DNA from: Peribacillus sp044761985 | GTDB taxonomy: Bacteria > Bacillota > Bacilli > Bacillales > DSM-1321 | Direction: 5' to 3' | Assembly (NCBI RefSeq): GCF_044761985.1 | Contig: NZ_JBIWDK010000007.1 | Coordinates: 62,001-126,000 of the forward strand | DNA length: 64,000 nucleotides | In this document: one piece after another, positions 10,064-18,631 of the stretch | Layout: each line of letters opens with the position of its first letter | Numbering within the stretch: the first letter of the stretch is position 1 | The notes under the pieces: generated by a model | What the model was told of the DNA's origin: nothing | The model's input: the letters and a program-made list of their open reading frames with translations, nothing else | The model's database searches: none | Program-made: the position numbers and the translations under genes

Positions 10064-13000
10064 AATTGCTTCTTTATTAACTGATTTTTATAAGAATTCC
10101 AAGGTGAAAGCAGGAGAACGTTTTTACCTACAATTAGATAAGCACACTGATGTTTTAAACCTTGTTCAAGCTTTAGAGAGCTCTAATGAAGCTTCTCCGT
10201 TTACTTATAAGCATGAATTGGGTGTCGAGTATAAGACATTTAGCCTTTCCTTTGAATCAGTTAAGTTAGTTGTAGCCTATACATCAGAGTTTGTCACACC
10301 TGATTTTCTAGTGAAAATCAGAAACTTGGTGGGAGAACAAAGGGGTGAATGGAACAATACTGCATTACTAAGTATTGTTTCTGAACAACTCGACTCTATT
10401 CAAGGAGGTAGCAGTGATTTACAAAAGCAAGGTATGCCGCTACATTCTGCTTCTCTGTTCGCCAGTCTTAAAAAGGATATTGAAAATAAGGATATGGATA
10501 AGGTTGATAAAATAATTTTGTTAGATAACTTAGACAATCTCATTCAGGAACAATCTTATCAGCAAGTAACTTTTTTTGAATTCGAAGACATTTTTAATAC
10601 GTTAAAAAAAGGGAAGATTGACGATGAAGAATATTATAGATTTTCTTTATTTAAAGATCCCGATTTATACACTTATACCGGAAAAGAGCAAAAGGAAAGA
10701 ATAAAAGAAAATCGGGAATTATTTAATTATGTCAAGAGGATTCATGATTATGGATTAGATCAAGACGAATTAGAAAAGAAGTTTTCTCCTGTAGGAGCAA
10801 AAGAACTGATTGGAGAAGAGTGGAAGGAAACTTTGTATCAAAAAGTCCACAAATACCGTCAGGATTATATTAATAATAATAAGAAGAAAAAGGTTGATTT
10901 AGATAAAGTAGAAGTTACAGGTGAACTTATATATTGGGATAAGCCATTTAAAGAAACGGCTGCAGGTCAAAGAAAAAGGCTTTTGATTATTTTTAATCCT
11001 GATGGCAAAGAAGAAGTAGAACTGCAATGTAGTTTTAATATGAGTGCAAATGTTAAGAGTCTCTTGTCAGACTTTCTTAAAATCCCTAACTCTTTCGTAA
11101 ATCAGTTAAAGGTTGATATTAAAAAGACAAAAATAACTGCTAAGATTAATACGGAAGAAAAGAAACCGATATTCGCTAGATTTTCATATAAACATGACAA
11201 TAAAGCTTCTTTGGGAGCAGAGTTCTATATAGCTGTGTTACCAATTTCTCCAATCTATTTGGATCCTTATAAGTCAAAGTATTCTATTGATCCAGGAAGT
11301 GGATTAATTGAGCTTCAGTATGAAGAGGAAACATTAAAGTTTGGTGACGGATTAATTGGAAAGACAGTTGAAATCAGTCAAGAAAATCAGTTGGTAACAG
11401 TTTCAGAAGATGAAAAATTAACGGTGGCTCCTTTGTCAGAAGCATTCAATGATAATGATGAACTTATAGTTAATATTAAGTTCGACGAAGTTACCATACC
11501 TTTTCGATTAAGGAATGAATTGCCGGAGTCATTGCCTATTACTGGACAGCGTATTTGGAAACTTATAAGAGAAACGGGAAAAGATATTCAGTGGAATGAT
11601 AACAATCGCTTAATTCTAGGAAATCGTGAATTTTACACTCACTCAGAATACCGTGAGTTTTTCGAATGGGAAAAAAAGTGGGTTGAAAATGGTTTTAAAT
11701 CAGCCATACATGAGTCAGGCCAAATATTACCAAGAAATTTAAATATAAGTGAAGATTTGAGAGAAGCATATAGTCGTTTTATAACCTACTTTAATATTAG
11801 CGGCTCTATCCCTAGCCTCTCATCTCTTACTGATGAGCTCAAAGAGCGGTCGCTGACATATATAAAGGAATATCAAAAGGAAATTAAGATCTTTAAGGAT
11901 GGAGTCCCAGCTGGTACTAAAGGAATGGACTTATTAAAACTAGGCACTATTCATGGGAAAGAAATGGTCTACTTTACTCCTTTTCACCCTCTCATGGTTG
12001 CATTTAAATTAAAGACGTATGAACTTCTCCATTCTGAAGAAGTAGATAATAGTATTTTAAATCGATTGACGCCAGAATCTCTGATCCCTTTTTTATATGA
12101 TGAAAATGAGTCTCTGTTTAAACCAGATCATCAACAGGCAGCAAAGGAATGGATGATATTTAAACCGGTGAGTAAGGTCTCAGTCACAGATGCTAATCAA
12201 TACTTGGCAAAAGTAGTAAGTGATAAGATTTCACAATTCAAGGAGCACTTTTCTTACTTATTCATACAGAGATCACAAGCTCCTCTGCATATTAATGTAA
12301 TTAATATAGCTAATGACCATGAGGTAATCCGTGGAATTTTGCAATGGATTCTTAAAGAGATAACGGGTAAGGGGGCAGACAATCTTATGCCCGTGGAGGT
12401 TACTCTTTATAAGGAAGGTAACACAGAAAGTTCATTTGATTTGTATGCACAGACTGAAACTGTAGAACAGTTTGAAAATCTGTTTGACCTTAAACTAAAA
12501 TCTAAGGATTTGGACGCTGAAGATACCTTGCGAATTATAAGGGAAAAGCTTTTCTTTTATAAGCAAACTCTTGAGTCAGAGTTAAGGTATGCTCATATTT
12601 CTTTTTATAAAATGCATGCACAAGAACATCATGCGGTACAGCCAATTGGGGAAATGGTTTCTGGGATAGCGCTAGAAGGTTTATATTCCAGTGTCCCTTC
12701 TATGAAGGATGAGGAGACCTATAAAACAGGATTCGGAACAAAGGGATATCGTATAAAAGAAGAAAATATACTTACGAGTACAGCCTATTACGTAAATGAA
12801 TTAGCAGCTAACATGAGAAATGGCGGTAATGATAGTTATAGAAAAGGAGAAGCAATTCTATCCAGAACCACAACAGCCGATGAACGAACATTAGAAAAAA
12901 TATTTGAATCATCTTATTGGGTTACATTTGTAGATCCTTCAGTTGATCTAGAATTTTTCAATAACTATAATCGAAACTTAGTTGTGATTCACTATAGCGA

Positions 13001-15281
13001 CCAGTATTCTTCTTCTAGCCGTTACGATGCCATTACTGTTACTGACAAGTCTCAACAGTACTTCGCTGTAATAAGGGAATTCCTTGAACACAAGGAGGTA
13101 AAAGGAACGAAAGAAAATGTCCATAATACAATCAAGGCCTTCAACACATTTAATGGTGAATGGCTATTACGTATCATTGGAAGCAAGGGACATTATGACA
13201 GAGAGAAGTTAAGTATTATATCAGCTATTAAATACTCAGTATCATATTTTGATCATCCTGATATCTTATGGGTACCTATTTCTTTGGAAGAGATTTTACG
13301 CGTAGCTGGAGCAGTAAGTTTAAATAAGTCAGATGGAGTATTTACCGCGAAAAACCTCCAAGTTACGGGAAGTAAAAGTGATGATTTATTGTTAATAGGG
13401 TTAGAAAGATCGGAGAAGGAGCTTTGTCTTCACTTTTATCCAGTAGAAGTGAAAATTGGGTATAACAAAAGTAATGTCCTAGATAAAGCAAGAAGCCAAG
13501 TCATCAATACAAAGAGAGTATTTAATGATACTTTGATGGGAGAAATGGGTCAAACATTTACAGGGAAGTTTTATCGTAATTTCTTTGCCCAATTGTTTAT
13601 ATCGAATGCAAAAAAATTAGAACAGAGTGAGTTCTGGAAAAGTAAAAATTATTCTTTATCTGATGAGATTATTGAGAAACTGTTAAATGAAGAGTACACA
13701 GTTTCCAATGATTTAACGAAGTTTATTGGAGAAGGAGCTATATTATCTTTCCAAAAAGATTCTTTCCATCGTAGCGCACACTTAGAAGAGGGAGTATTAC
13801 TTTTAAATCTAACAGAAAAAGATGGATATGAAGGGTTAGTAGCTCCGATTGAAGATATGAGAATGTGGATACAAGAAAGATCTAGTGATTTTGTAAAAGA
13901 AGATTTGCTTTCCTATCAATTTCAAAAGGATGGTAAAGAAGAAATAACTTCTTCACGTGTAATTCCTCAAACTACTGCTGATCAAACAGGTGAGGATGAA
14001 CTGTATAGGCCAACTTTGCCCATTAAAGATAATCTCCCAGAGGGTAATACCAGTGAAGTTAAGCCGGAACAAGATTTAACAGATACTAGAGAAAAAGAAG
14101 CCTCTGAATACACAGATTTAAAGGGAATAAATGATCAGGAGCAAACAAAGAAACCTACTTTGTTAGAAGATGTAAGGATCAAAATAGGAAGAGCTGAAAA
14201 TTCAAACAGAGAAATTTTTTGGGAGTATGGCAATAAAGGTTTAGCTAATAGGCATTTATTAATTTCGGGGAAATCGGGACAAGGTAAAACCTATTTCATG
14301 CAGTGTCTATTATTAGAGAAGGCTAAATTAGGAATACCAAGTATCGTTATAGATTATACGGAAGGCTTTTTGCCCAATCAGCTAGAGCCAGAGTTTGTTG
14401 AGTATTTAGGTGATAAACTCAAACAAAAAATTGTATATAGTGATAAGCTCCCTATTAATCCTTTCCAAAGAAATGTACGAGATATCGGAGGAATACAATT
14501 ACCTGAATCTAATACGGATGTCGCAGAACGTATTAAAAGTGTATTTTCTGCAGTGTATAAATCCCTTGGAATACAACAACAAAATGCAATTTATGAGGCT
14601 GTATTAAAAGGACTGGAACGTTATGATACTAAATTGAGCTTGAGTCACTTAAAAGGACTACTCGAAGAAGAGGGAACTAATTACGCTAAGACTGCGCTAT
14701 CACAAATTCGGCCTCTAATTGACCGAGATCCTTTTAGTGTAGAGGATGTAATTAATTGGAGTGACATAATTGAAAGTGATGGCGAAGTATATATTATTCA
14801 GCTTACTGCGTTTCCTAGAGATGTACAGCTAATTATTACTGAGTTTATCCTTTGGGACTTGTGGAATTACTCTGTGAGGTTTGGTAATAAGAATAAACCA
14901 ATGCCTGTAATTATGGATGAAGCACAAAATCTTGATCATACTGAAAAATCTCCTTCTGCAAGAATTTTAACAGAAGGAAGAAAGTTTGGTTGGTCTGCAT
15001 GGTATGCTACTCAATTCTTAAAATCCCAACTAGATACGGATGAATTAGCCAGACTACAAAACTCTGCACAAAAGGTCTATTTTGCACCACCTGAACAAGA
15101 GCTTTCTAATATAGCTGGTAGTCTTTCAAAAGATGCTCAAGAGAAGAAGTTTTGGGAGAATAAATTAAGTTCATTGAAAAAAGGACAATGTATTGTTCAC
15201 GGCCCTGTTAAACAAGATCGTGATTTATCCACACCTACAACTACAGTAGTAGACATTATTCCATTGTCGGAAAGAATATAA
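10041..15281 (+). CDS. dptH: Phosphorothioation-dependent restriction ATPase DptH
   Basis: Giant HerA/FtsK-like ATPase (1746 aa), the probable motor of DptFGH restriction. The long N-terminal part has no obvious motif. An acidic linker at about 1310-1380 precedes the ATPase domain: Walker A SGKSGQGKTY near 1409 and Walker B PVIMDEAQNLD near 1622, then an ATQF-type sensor. Start ATG 10041 (MSNQFYYKIA) is chosen because GTGGTG lies about 9 bp upstream; earlier in-frame starts inside dptG lack a ribosome site. It ends at a bidirectional terminator shared with the convergent dndE-like gene. Confidence 0.88.
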   Translation: MSNQFYYKIASLLTDFYKNSKVKAGERFYLQLDKHTDVLNLVQALESSNEASPFTYKHELGVEYKTFSLSFESVKLVVAYTSEFVTPDFLVKIRNLVGEQRGEWNNTALLSIVSEQLDSIQGGSSDLQKQGMPLHSASLFASLKKDIENKDMDKVDKIILLDNLDNLIQEQSYQQVTFFEFEDIFNTLKKGKIDDEEYYRFSLFKDPDLYTYTGKEQKERIKENRELFNYVKRIHDYGLDQDELEKKFSPVGAKELIGEEWKETLYQKVHKYRQDYINNNKKKKVDLDKVEVTGELIYWDKPFKETAAGQRKRLLIIFNPDGKEEVELQCSFNMSANVKSLLSDFLKIPNSFVNQLKVDIKKTKITAKINTEEKKPIFARFSYKHDNKASLGAEFYIAVLPISPIYLDPYKSKYSIDPGSGLIELQYEEETLKFGDGLIGKTVEISQENQLVTVSEDEKLTVAPLSEAFNDNDELIVNIKFDEVTIPFRLRNELPESLPITGQRIWKLIRETGKDIQWNDNNRLILGNREFYTHSEYREFFEWEKKWVENGFKSAIHESGQILPRNLNISEDLREAYSRFITYFNISGSIPSLSSLTDELKERSLTYIKEYQKEIKIFKDGVPAGTKGMDLLKLGTIHGKEMVYFTPFHPLMVAFKLKTYELLHSEEVDNSILNRLTPESLIPFLYDENESLFKPDHQQAAKEWMIFKPVSKVSVTDANQYLAKVVSDKISQFKEHFSYLFIQRSQAPLHINVINIANDHEVIRGILQWILKEITGKGADNLMPVEVTLYKEGNTESSFDLYAQTETVEQFENLFDLKLKSKDLDAEDTLRIIREKLFFYKQTLESELRYAHISFYKMHAQEHHAVQPIGEMVSGIALEGLYSSVPSMKDEETYKTGFGTKGYRIKEENILTSTAYYVNELAANMRNGGNDSYRKGEAILSRTTTADERTLEKIFESSYWVTFVDPSVDLEFFNNYNRNLVVIHYSDQYSSSSRYDAITVTDKSQQYFAVIREFLEHKEVKGTKENVHNTIKAFNTFNGEWLLRIIGSKGHYDREKLSIISAIKYSVSYFDHPDILWVPISLEEILRVAGAVSLNKSDGVFTAKNLQVTGSKSDDLLLIGLERSEKELCLHFYPVEVKIGYNKSNVLDKARSQVINTKRVFNDTLMGEMGQTFTGKFYRNFFAQLFISNAKKLEQSEFWKSKNYSLSDEIIEKLLNEEYTVSNDLTKFIGEGAILSFQKDSFHRSAHLEEGVLLLNLTEKDGYEGLVAPIEDMRMWIQERSSDFVKEDLLSYQFQKDGKEEITSSRVIPQTTADQTGEDELYRPTLPIKDNLPEGNTSEVKPEQDLTDTREKEASEYTDLKGINDQEQTKKPTLLEDVRIKIGRAENSNREIFWEYGNKGLANRHLLISGKSGQGKTYFMQCLLLEKAKLGIPSIVIDYTEGFLPNQLEPEFVEYLGDKLKQKIVYSDKLPINPFQRNVRDIGGIQLPESNTDVAERIKSVFSAVYKSLGIQQQNAIYEAVLKGLERYDTKLSLSHLKGLLEEEGTNYAKTALSQIRPLIDRDPFSVEDVINWSDIIESDGEVYIIQLTAFPRDVQLIITEFILWDLWNYSVRFGNKNKPMPVIMDEAQNLDHTEKSPSARILTEGRKFGWSAWYATQFLKSQLDTDELARLQNSAQKVYFAPPEQELSNIAGSLSKDAQEKKFWENKLSSLKKGQCIVHGPVKQDRDLSTPTTTVVDIIPLSERI

Positions 15282-15320
15282 AAAATCATCCCATCTGCTT
15301 AAGGTGGGATGATTTTTTTT
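15281..15320. terminator. Bidirectional terminator between dptH and dndE2
   Basis: AAATCATCCCA and TGGGATGATTT form a perfect stem over an 11-nt loop, flanked by A and T runs, so it can stop both convergent operons. The T run overlaps the stop codon of the leftward gene. Confidence 0.9.
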
Positions 15321-15687
15321 AGAGGATTGTAATTCTATAATCCTCAATTGAAGTTTTTTCTTCTAGTTCTTTTTTTAGGATTCTTAAACCCTTTTCAATG
15401 AAGGCAATCATATGCTTGTGAAGATTTTCATCATCCAATGAAGTTTTTACTTCATTAATAATAAGATGTTTAAATAAAAGAAATTCTTTATCCTTAATAA
15501 TATTATCTGGGATTGTCCATTTATTTTTTCCACCGCTATATTCTTCTGTTATCATACTATCAGATTTGGATATTCCTTTCGCTAGAGCAATTTTAACTGC
15601 AAAAGGTCTTTCAACTTCTAAGGAATCCATTATTTGATCCAATATTATTTTTCCTTCTTCAGATAACGACATTCTACGATTTGACAT
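15319..15687 (-). CDS. DndE-like protein, second copy
   Basis: A 122-aa protein of DndE type: basic start MSNRRMSLSEEGKIILDQI, the family helix as RPFAVKIALAKGISKSD, and a C-terminal helix HMIAFIEKGLRILKKELEE resembling FNAHLERGIKIL of the first DndE. Identity to the first copy looks low, so it is an old paralogue or a separately acquired gene, not a recent duplication. It starts 5 bp after the upstream dndD-like gene, with AAAGGGTGA as ribosome site. It may bind nicked DNA like DndE; that is inferred from family alone. Confidence 0.75.
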   Translation of the reverse strand: MSNRRMSLSEEGKIILDQIMDSLEVERPFAVKIALAKGISKSDSMITEEYSGGKNKWTIPDNIIKDKEFLLFKHLIINEVKTSLDDENLHKHMIAFIEKGLRILKKELEEKTSIEDYRITIL

Positions 15688-15691
15688 TTAA

Positions 15692-17707
15692 TCACCCTTT
15701 AACAAAATCAAAATATCCGTCTCTAATGATGGTATATTTCTTCTTTTCATTATAATCTAACATATATTGTTTATAAGAATTTTTCTCCATTACTTTTTCA
15801 TACTCTTGTGTGATTTCTGTATCAGTAGAAAGAATGATGACTTGATCACTGAGTTCTTTGTAATAATGATTAATAAGGTGGTTTCTATGGAAGCTATCTA
15901 GCCTTCCAAGAGGTGTATCAATTACAACAGGTAAGGATAAATCAGATGCTTTTGTTAATGCCCATATCAAAGCGGAAGAAATCATCTGCATTTCACCTGC
16001 TGAGCGATCTTGAATGCTGATTTCCTGCATACGATCATTATAAAGTCGAATAGAATAAGTATTTATATCAAATTCAATTTTTCCAAACTCGTCTTGTTTC
16101 CTGAATAATTTTTGTAGCATACTTGAGAACTCATCTTTAATGAAGGTAGCTTTCATAGTCGTCAACTCCGTGACGTATTGTTGCATAGTATTAATTGTTT
16201 TCTGAACCTGAATACTTTGCGTTTGGATTTGTTCTAAAGATCCATCTTGGTTAGCCATACGGGTAATTAAGTTCATTAAATCCGTTTTTTCCTCATTTGC
16301 GGTAGTTAATCTCTTATTAATTTTCTGGAGTGTACTATTATGTTTACCAATATTCTGTGTTAAGATATCAATCTTTTTGTTTTCTTCACTAATATCTACA
16401 GACTCGGGTGCATTTCGAATTTCATGTTCTGAAGCTTCTAATTCTTGCTGTAATTTCTCTATCTTATTTATAAGACTAACTGCTTGACTTTTATCCTTAG
16501 TAGACTGATTTAGAAGAATGTTATAGTCATTATTTGAAATATCATGAATTTCATTAAAATCAGTTGGTACTGTAAGCTTAATATTATTATTTTTAATCCA
16601 TACCTCTTCGCCTAGGTCTTCGATCTGTCTTAATTGTTCAGGTGTTAAGGCTGGAGTGATGCTTTTACTAAGTAATTGTTTCATGAACTTTTGATAAGGG
16701 GCTAATGAAGCATTTTGTAAAATACGCTTATGATTAATTTCATTTTCTAATTTTAACTGATTTTTTAATTTAGAGATTTTTTCAGCTAAAATAATATTTA
16801 GAGTGTTTTGTTCTAAGAATGTACTTAATTCCTGTTTAGCATGCTCTAATTCTGTAGCCACTTTGGATTGCTGTTTTACAATTACTTCACGAGATTTTGA
16901 GTTTAAAGATATTTTATTTGTTCGAGCTTGTTTTGCTTCATTGATGGAAGTGTTGTATTTTTTAATTATGGTTAGGAGCTCTTCTTTTTTAGATTCGAAT
17001 CTTGTAATGACTTCCATTACTTCATCAAGCTCTATTTGAGTGTTTTTTAGTTTTGTATGACTTACTGATTTAGTCAACTTATTATCTAATGATTTTCTTA
17101 AAGTCTGTAGATCGCTTAATAATTGGTTGTATGCTTCCATGCCAGTTATTTTATGAATTGCTTCTTTCATTTCTGTACTATTTTGCCGTAGGATAATATC
17201 TTTAATTTCTTCGCCATCAAAGATAAAGAAAGGAGCTGCATAATATGGAATGATCTTATCAATAAATTTATTATAAACTTCCAGATTATCAATTCGTACA
17301 TGCTTGGCATGAGTTGAGCCAGACTTTCTTACCTCAAGTTCACGTTGTTCAAGAGTCACTCTTTTTAATTGGTCAAAAAACCATTTAATTTTGAGATTCC
17401 ATTCTTCACCAGAATCTGTTTCTAAAGATAGGGAAACACTGCATTCTCTTCCGCCTTCTTCAAAGAATGTATTATTAATAACGTTAGAAAATAATCTTTT
17501 ATATTCAGTTTCACTCATTCCTCTTTTACCGAATAAAGTATAGAGGATAGCTTTTAAAATTGTAGTTTTTCCTGCACCATTAAGCCCCCCAAGAAGAATT
17601 ATATTTTTACCTTCTTCTTCTCTTACTTTTTTAGGGATATACATATCTACTTCTTGAATACCATAATACGTTTTATAATTGTTTAAAGTCAGTTTTTTTA
17701 AAAGCAT
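15692..17707 (-). CDS. DndD-like SMC/Rad50-type ATPase, second copy
   Basis: A 671-aa ABC ATPase with the same plan as DndD: Walker A GGLNGAGKTT near residue 40, FIFDGEEIKDII near 165, a long central coiled coil, signature RSAGEMQ, Walker B VVIDTPLGRLD and ILSTDTEI. Key catalytic motifs are intact. It pairs with a DndE-like gene downstream and a 61-codon gene upstream, but no dndB, dndC or dndA accompanies it. It could be an alternative module sharing DndC, or a regulator or sensor of the dpt arm. Family membership is clear; the role is not. Confidence 0.85.
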   Translation of the reverse strand: MLLKKLTLNNYKTYYGIQEVDMYIPKKVREEEGKNIILLGGLNGAGKTTILKAILYTLFGKRGMSETEYKRLFSNVINNTFFEEGGRECSVSLSLETDSGEEWNLKIKWFFDQLKRVTLEQRELEVRKSGSTHAKHVRIDNLEVYNKFIDKIIPYYAAPFFIFDGEEIKDIILRQNSTEMKEAIHKITGMEAYNQLLSDLQTLRKSLDNKLTKSVSHTKLKNTQIELDEVMEVITRFESKKEELLTIIKKYNTSINEAKQARTNKISLNSKSREVIVKQQSKVATELEHAKQELSTFLEQNTLNIILAEKISKLKNQLKLENEINHKRILQNASLAPYQKFMKQLLSKSITPALTPEQLRQIEDLGEEVWIKNNNIKLTVPTDFNEIHDISNNDYNILLNQSTKDKSQAVSLINKIEKLQQELEASEHEIRNAPESVDISEENKKIDILTQNIGKHNSTLQKINKRLTTANEEKTDLMNLITRMANQDGSLEQIQTQSIQVQKTINTMQQYVTELTTMKATFIKDEFSSMLQKLFRKQDEFGKIEFDINTYSIRLYNDRMQEISIQDRSAGEMQMISSALIWALTKASDLSLPVVIDTPLGRLDSFHRNHLINHYYKELSDQVIILSTDTEITQEYEKVMEKNSYKQYMLDYNEKKKYTIIRDGYFDFVKG

Positions 17708-17722
17708 TTATTTATCACCTTA

Positions 17723-17908
17723 CTAATTATTTTTATAGCGGTAGGCTATTATTTCTTGATATTCATTCACTCTTTTGGATGAACTAACATTTTCATAAGA
17801 TAACTTTCTTGCTGTACTAATTAATTCGGTAGCTAGGTTGAAAGGAACATCATTTTGTTTGCAAATTTTAGCTAGAAGTTCTATTTCTCTTTTTTTTATA
17901 TCTTTCAT
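17723..17908 (-). CDS. Small protein heading the second dndDE-like operon
   Basis: A 61-aa, charged, mostly helical protein (MKDIKKREIELLAKICKQND at the start) with good ribosome site AAAGGTGA at 6 bp. Its stop lies 15 bp before the dndD-like start, so it is the first gene of that operon. Short proteins of similar shape are annotated beside DNA-modification systems as modification-associated small proteins; I recall the category but cannot verify a match here. No catalytic motif is visible. It may be an adaptor or regulator acting on the inverted repeat upstream. Confidence 0.6.
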   Translation of the reverse strand: MKDIKKREIELLAKICKQNDVPFNLATELISTARKLSYENVSSSKRVNEYQEIIAYRYKNN

Positions 17909-17925
17909 GGCAATTCACCTTTATA

Positions 17926-17964
17926 TTAAATTGAATATAACTAAAGTAAATATATTCAATTTAA
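17926..17964 (-). promoter_or_regulatory. Large inverted repeat over the promoter of the second dndDE-like operon
   Basis: TTAAATTGAATATA (17926-17939) and TATATTCAATTTAA (17951-17964) are perfect 14-bp arms around 11 bp. On the leftward strand a TTGTGT-17 bp-TATATT promoter can be drawn whose -10 box lies in the repeat. This is typical of a repressor operator. No regulator is obvious nearby other than the 61-aa and 84-aa proteins. Confidence 0.65.
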
Positions 17965-18123
17965 GTTTATCACACAATTACGGAATAGTTTATATTATCC
18001 GGGTAAACTAATAATTTCCATTTTATAGTACTTAAGATAATAGGTCATTTATCTTATAGTTCATGTCATAATACATCTTTAACATATGGAAGGATGTGGT
18101 ATCATATACAGTGGGGTGATAGA

Positions 18124-18378
18124 ATGGCTAAGCCTATAGCAAGCAAGGGAGTTAAATGGATTGAGCAAATCCCAAAGCATATATTAGAAAAGCTTGATCA
18201 AGATAACATCGACTATAGTCTAAAGGATGTAATTAATATCTGTGAAGAAATTATCACATTATATGATAATGGTATAGAAACAGAGTCTACCTGGAACGGT
18301 TCACCTGTTCCAAATCTTATGATGAGTACAGTCACTTTCAGGAACAAGTTTAAAAGGTATATTGAGATAGATAAGTGA
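18124..18378 (+). CDS. Hypothetical protein, 84 aa
   Basis: Rightward gene divergent from the second dndDE-like operon. ATG 18124 follows GGGGTGAT at a suitable distance; an earlier in-frame start at 18094 lacks a ribosome site. The product starts MAKPIASKGVKWIEQIPKH, is hydrophilic with no membrane segment, and has no motif I recognise. Its own terminator (18415-18451) makes it monocistronic. The divergent position next to a strong operator makes a regulator or inhibitor of the neighbouring operon conceivable, but I saw no clear helix-turn-helix. Confidence 0.6.
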   Translation: MAKPIASKGVKWIEQIPKHILEKLDQDNIDYSLKDVINICEEIITLYDNGIETESTWNGSPVPNLMMSTVTFRNKFKRYIEIDK

Positions 18379-18414
18379 AAATGATAAAGACTTTCAATTA
18401 ATAAAATAGTGAAT

Positions 18415-18451
18415 AAATCCTACTGAATTTGATAACTCGAGTAGGATTTTT
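18415..18451 (+). terminator. Terminator after the 84-aa gene
   Basis: AAATCCTACT pairs with AGTAGGATTT across a 15-nt loop and is followed by TTTT. Confidence 0.75.
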
Positions 18452-18631
18452 AGTGTCTAAATTAACTTCATTTTCCTGAGAAATATATAAAAGTGTCGTA
18501 CTAAATGTATATGATAATACTGATGAGTAAGTCGTTTTTAATATTATAAAATCAAACCTAAGTAGGTATACAAGTTAATTTATTTTAAGATATGTGTATA
18601 AGAAGCTTCATTCAATAAGGGGTTGCAAAAA

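Noticed and set aside
15319..17707. Recent tandem duplication of dndDE
   Set aside because: The two DndD and DndE proteins share motifs but little sequence elsewhere, so a recent duplication is unlikely.
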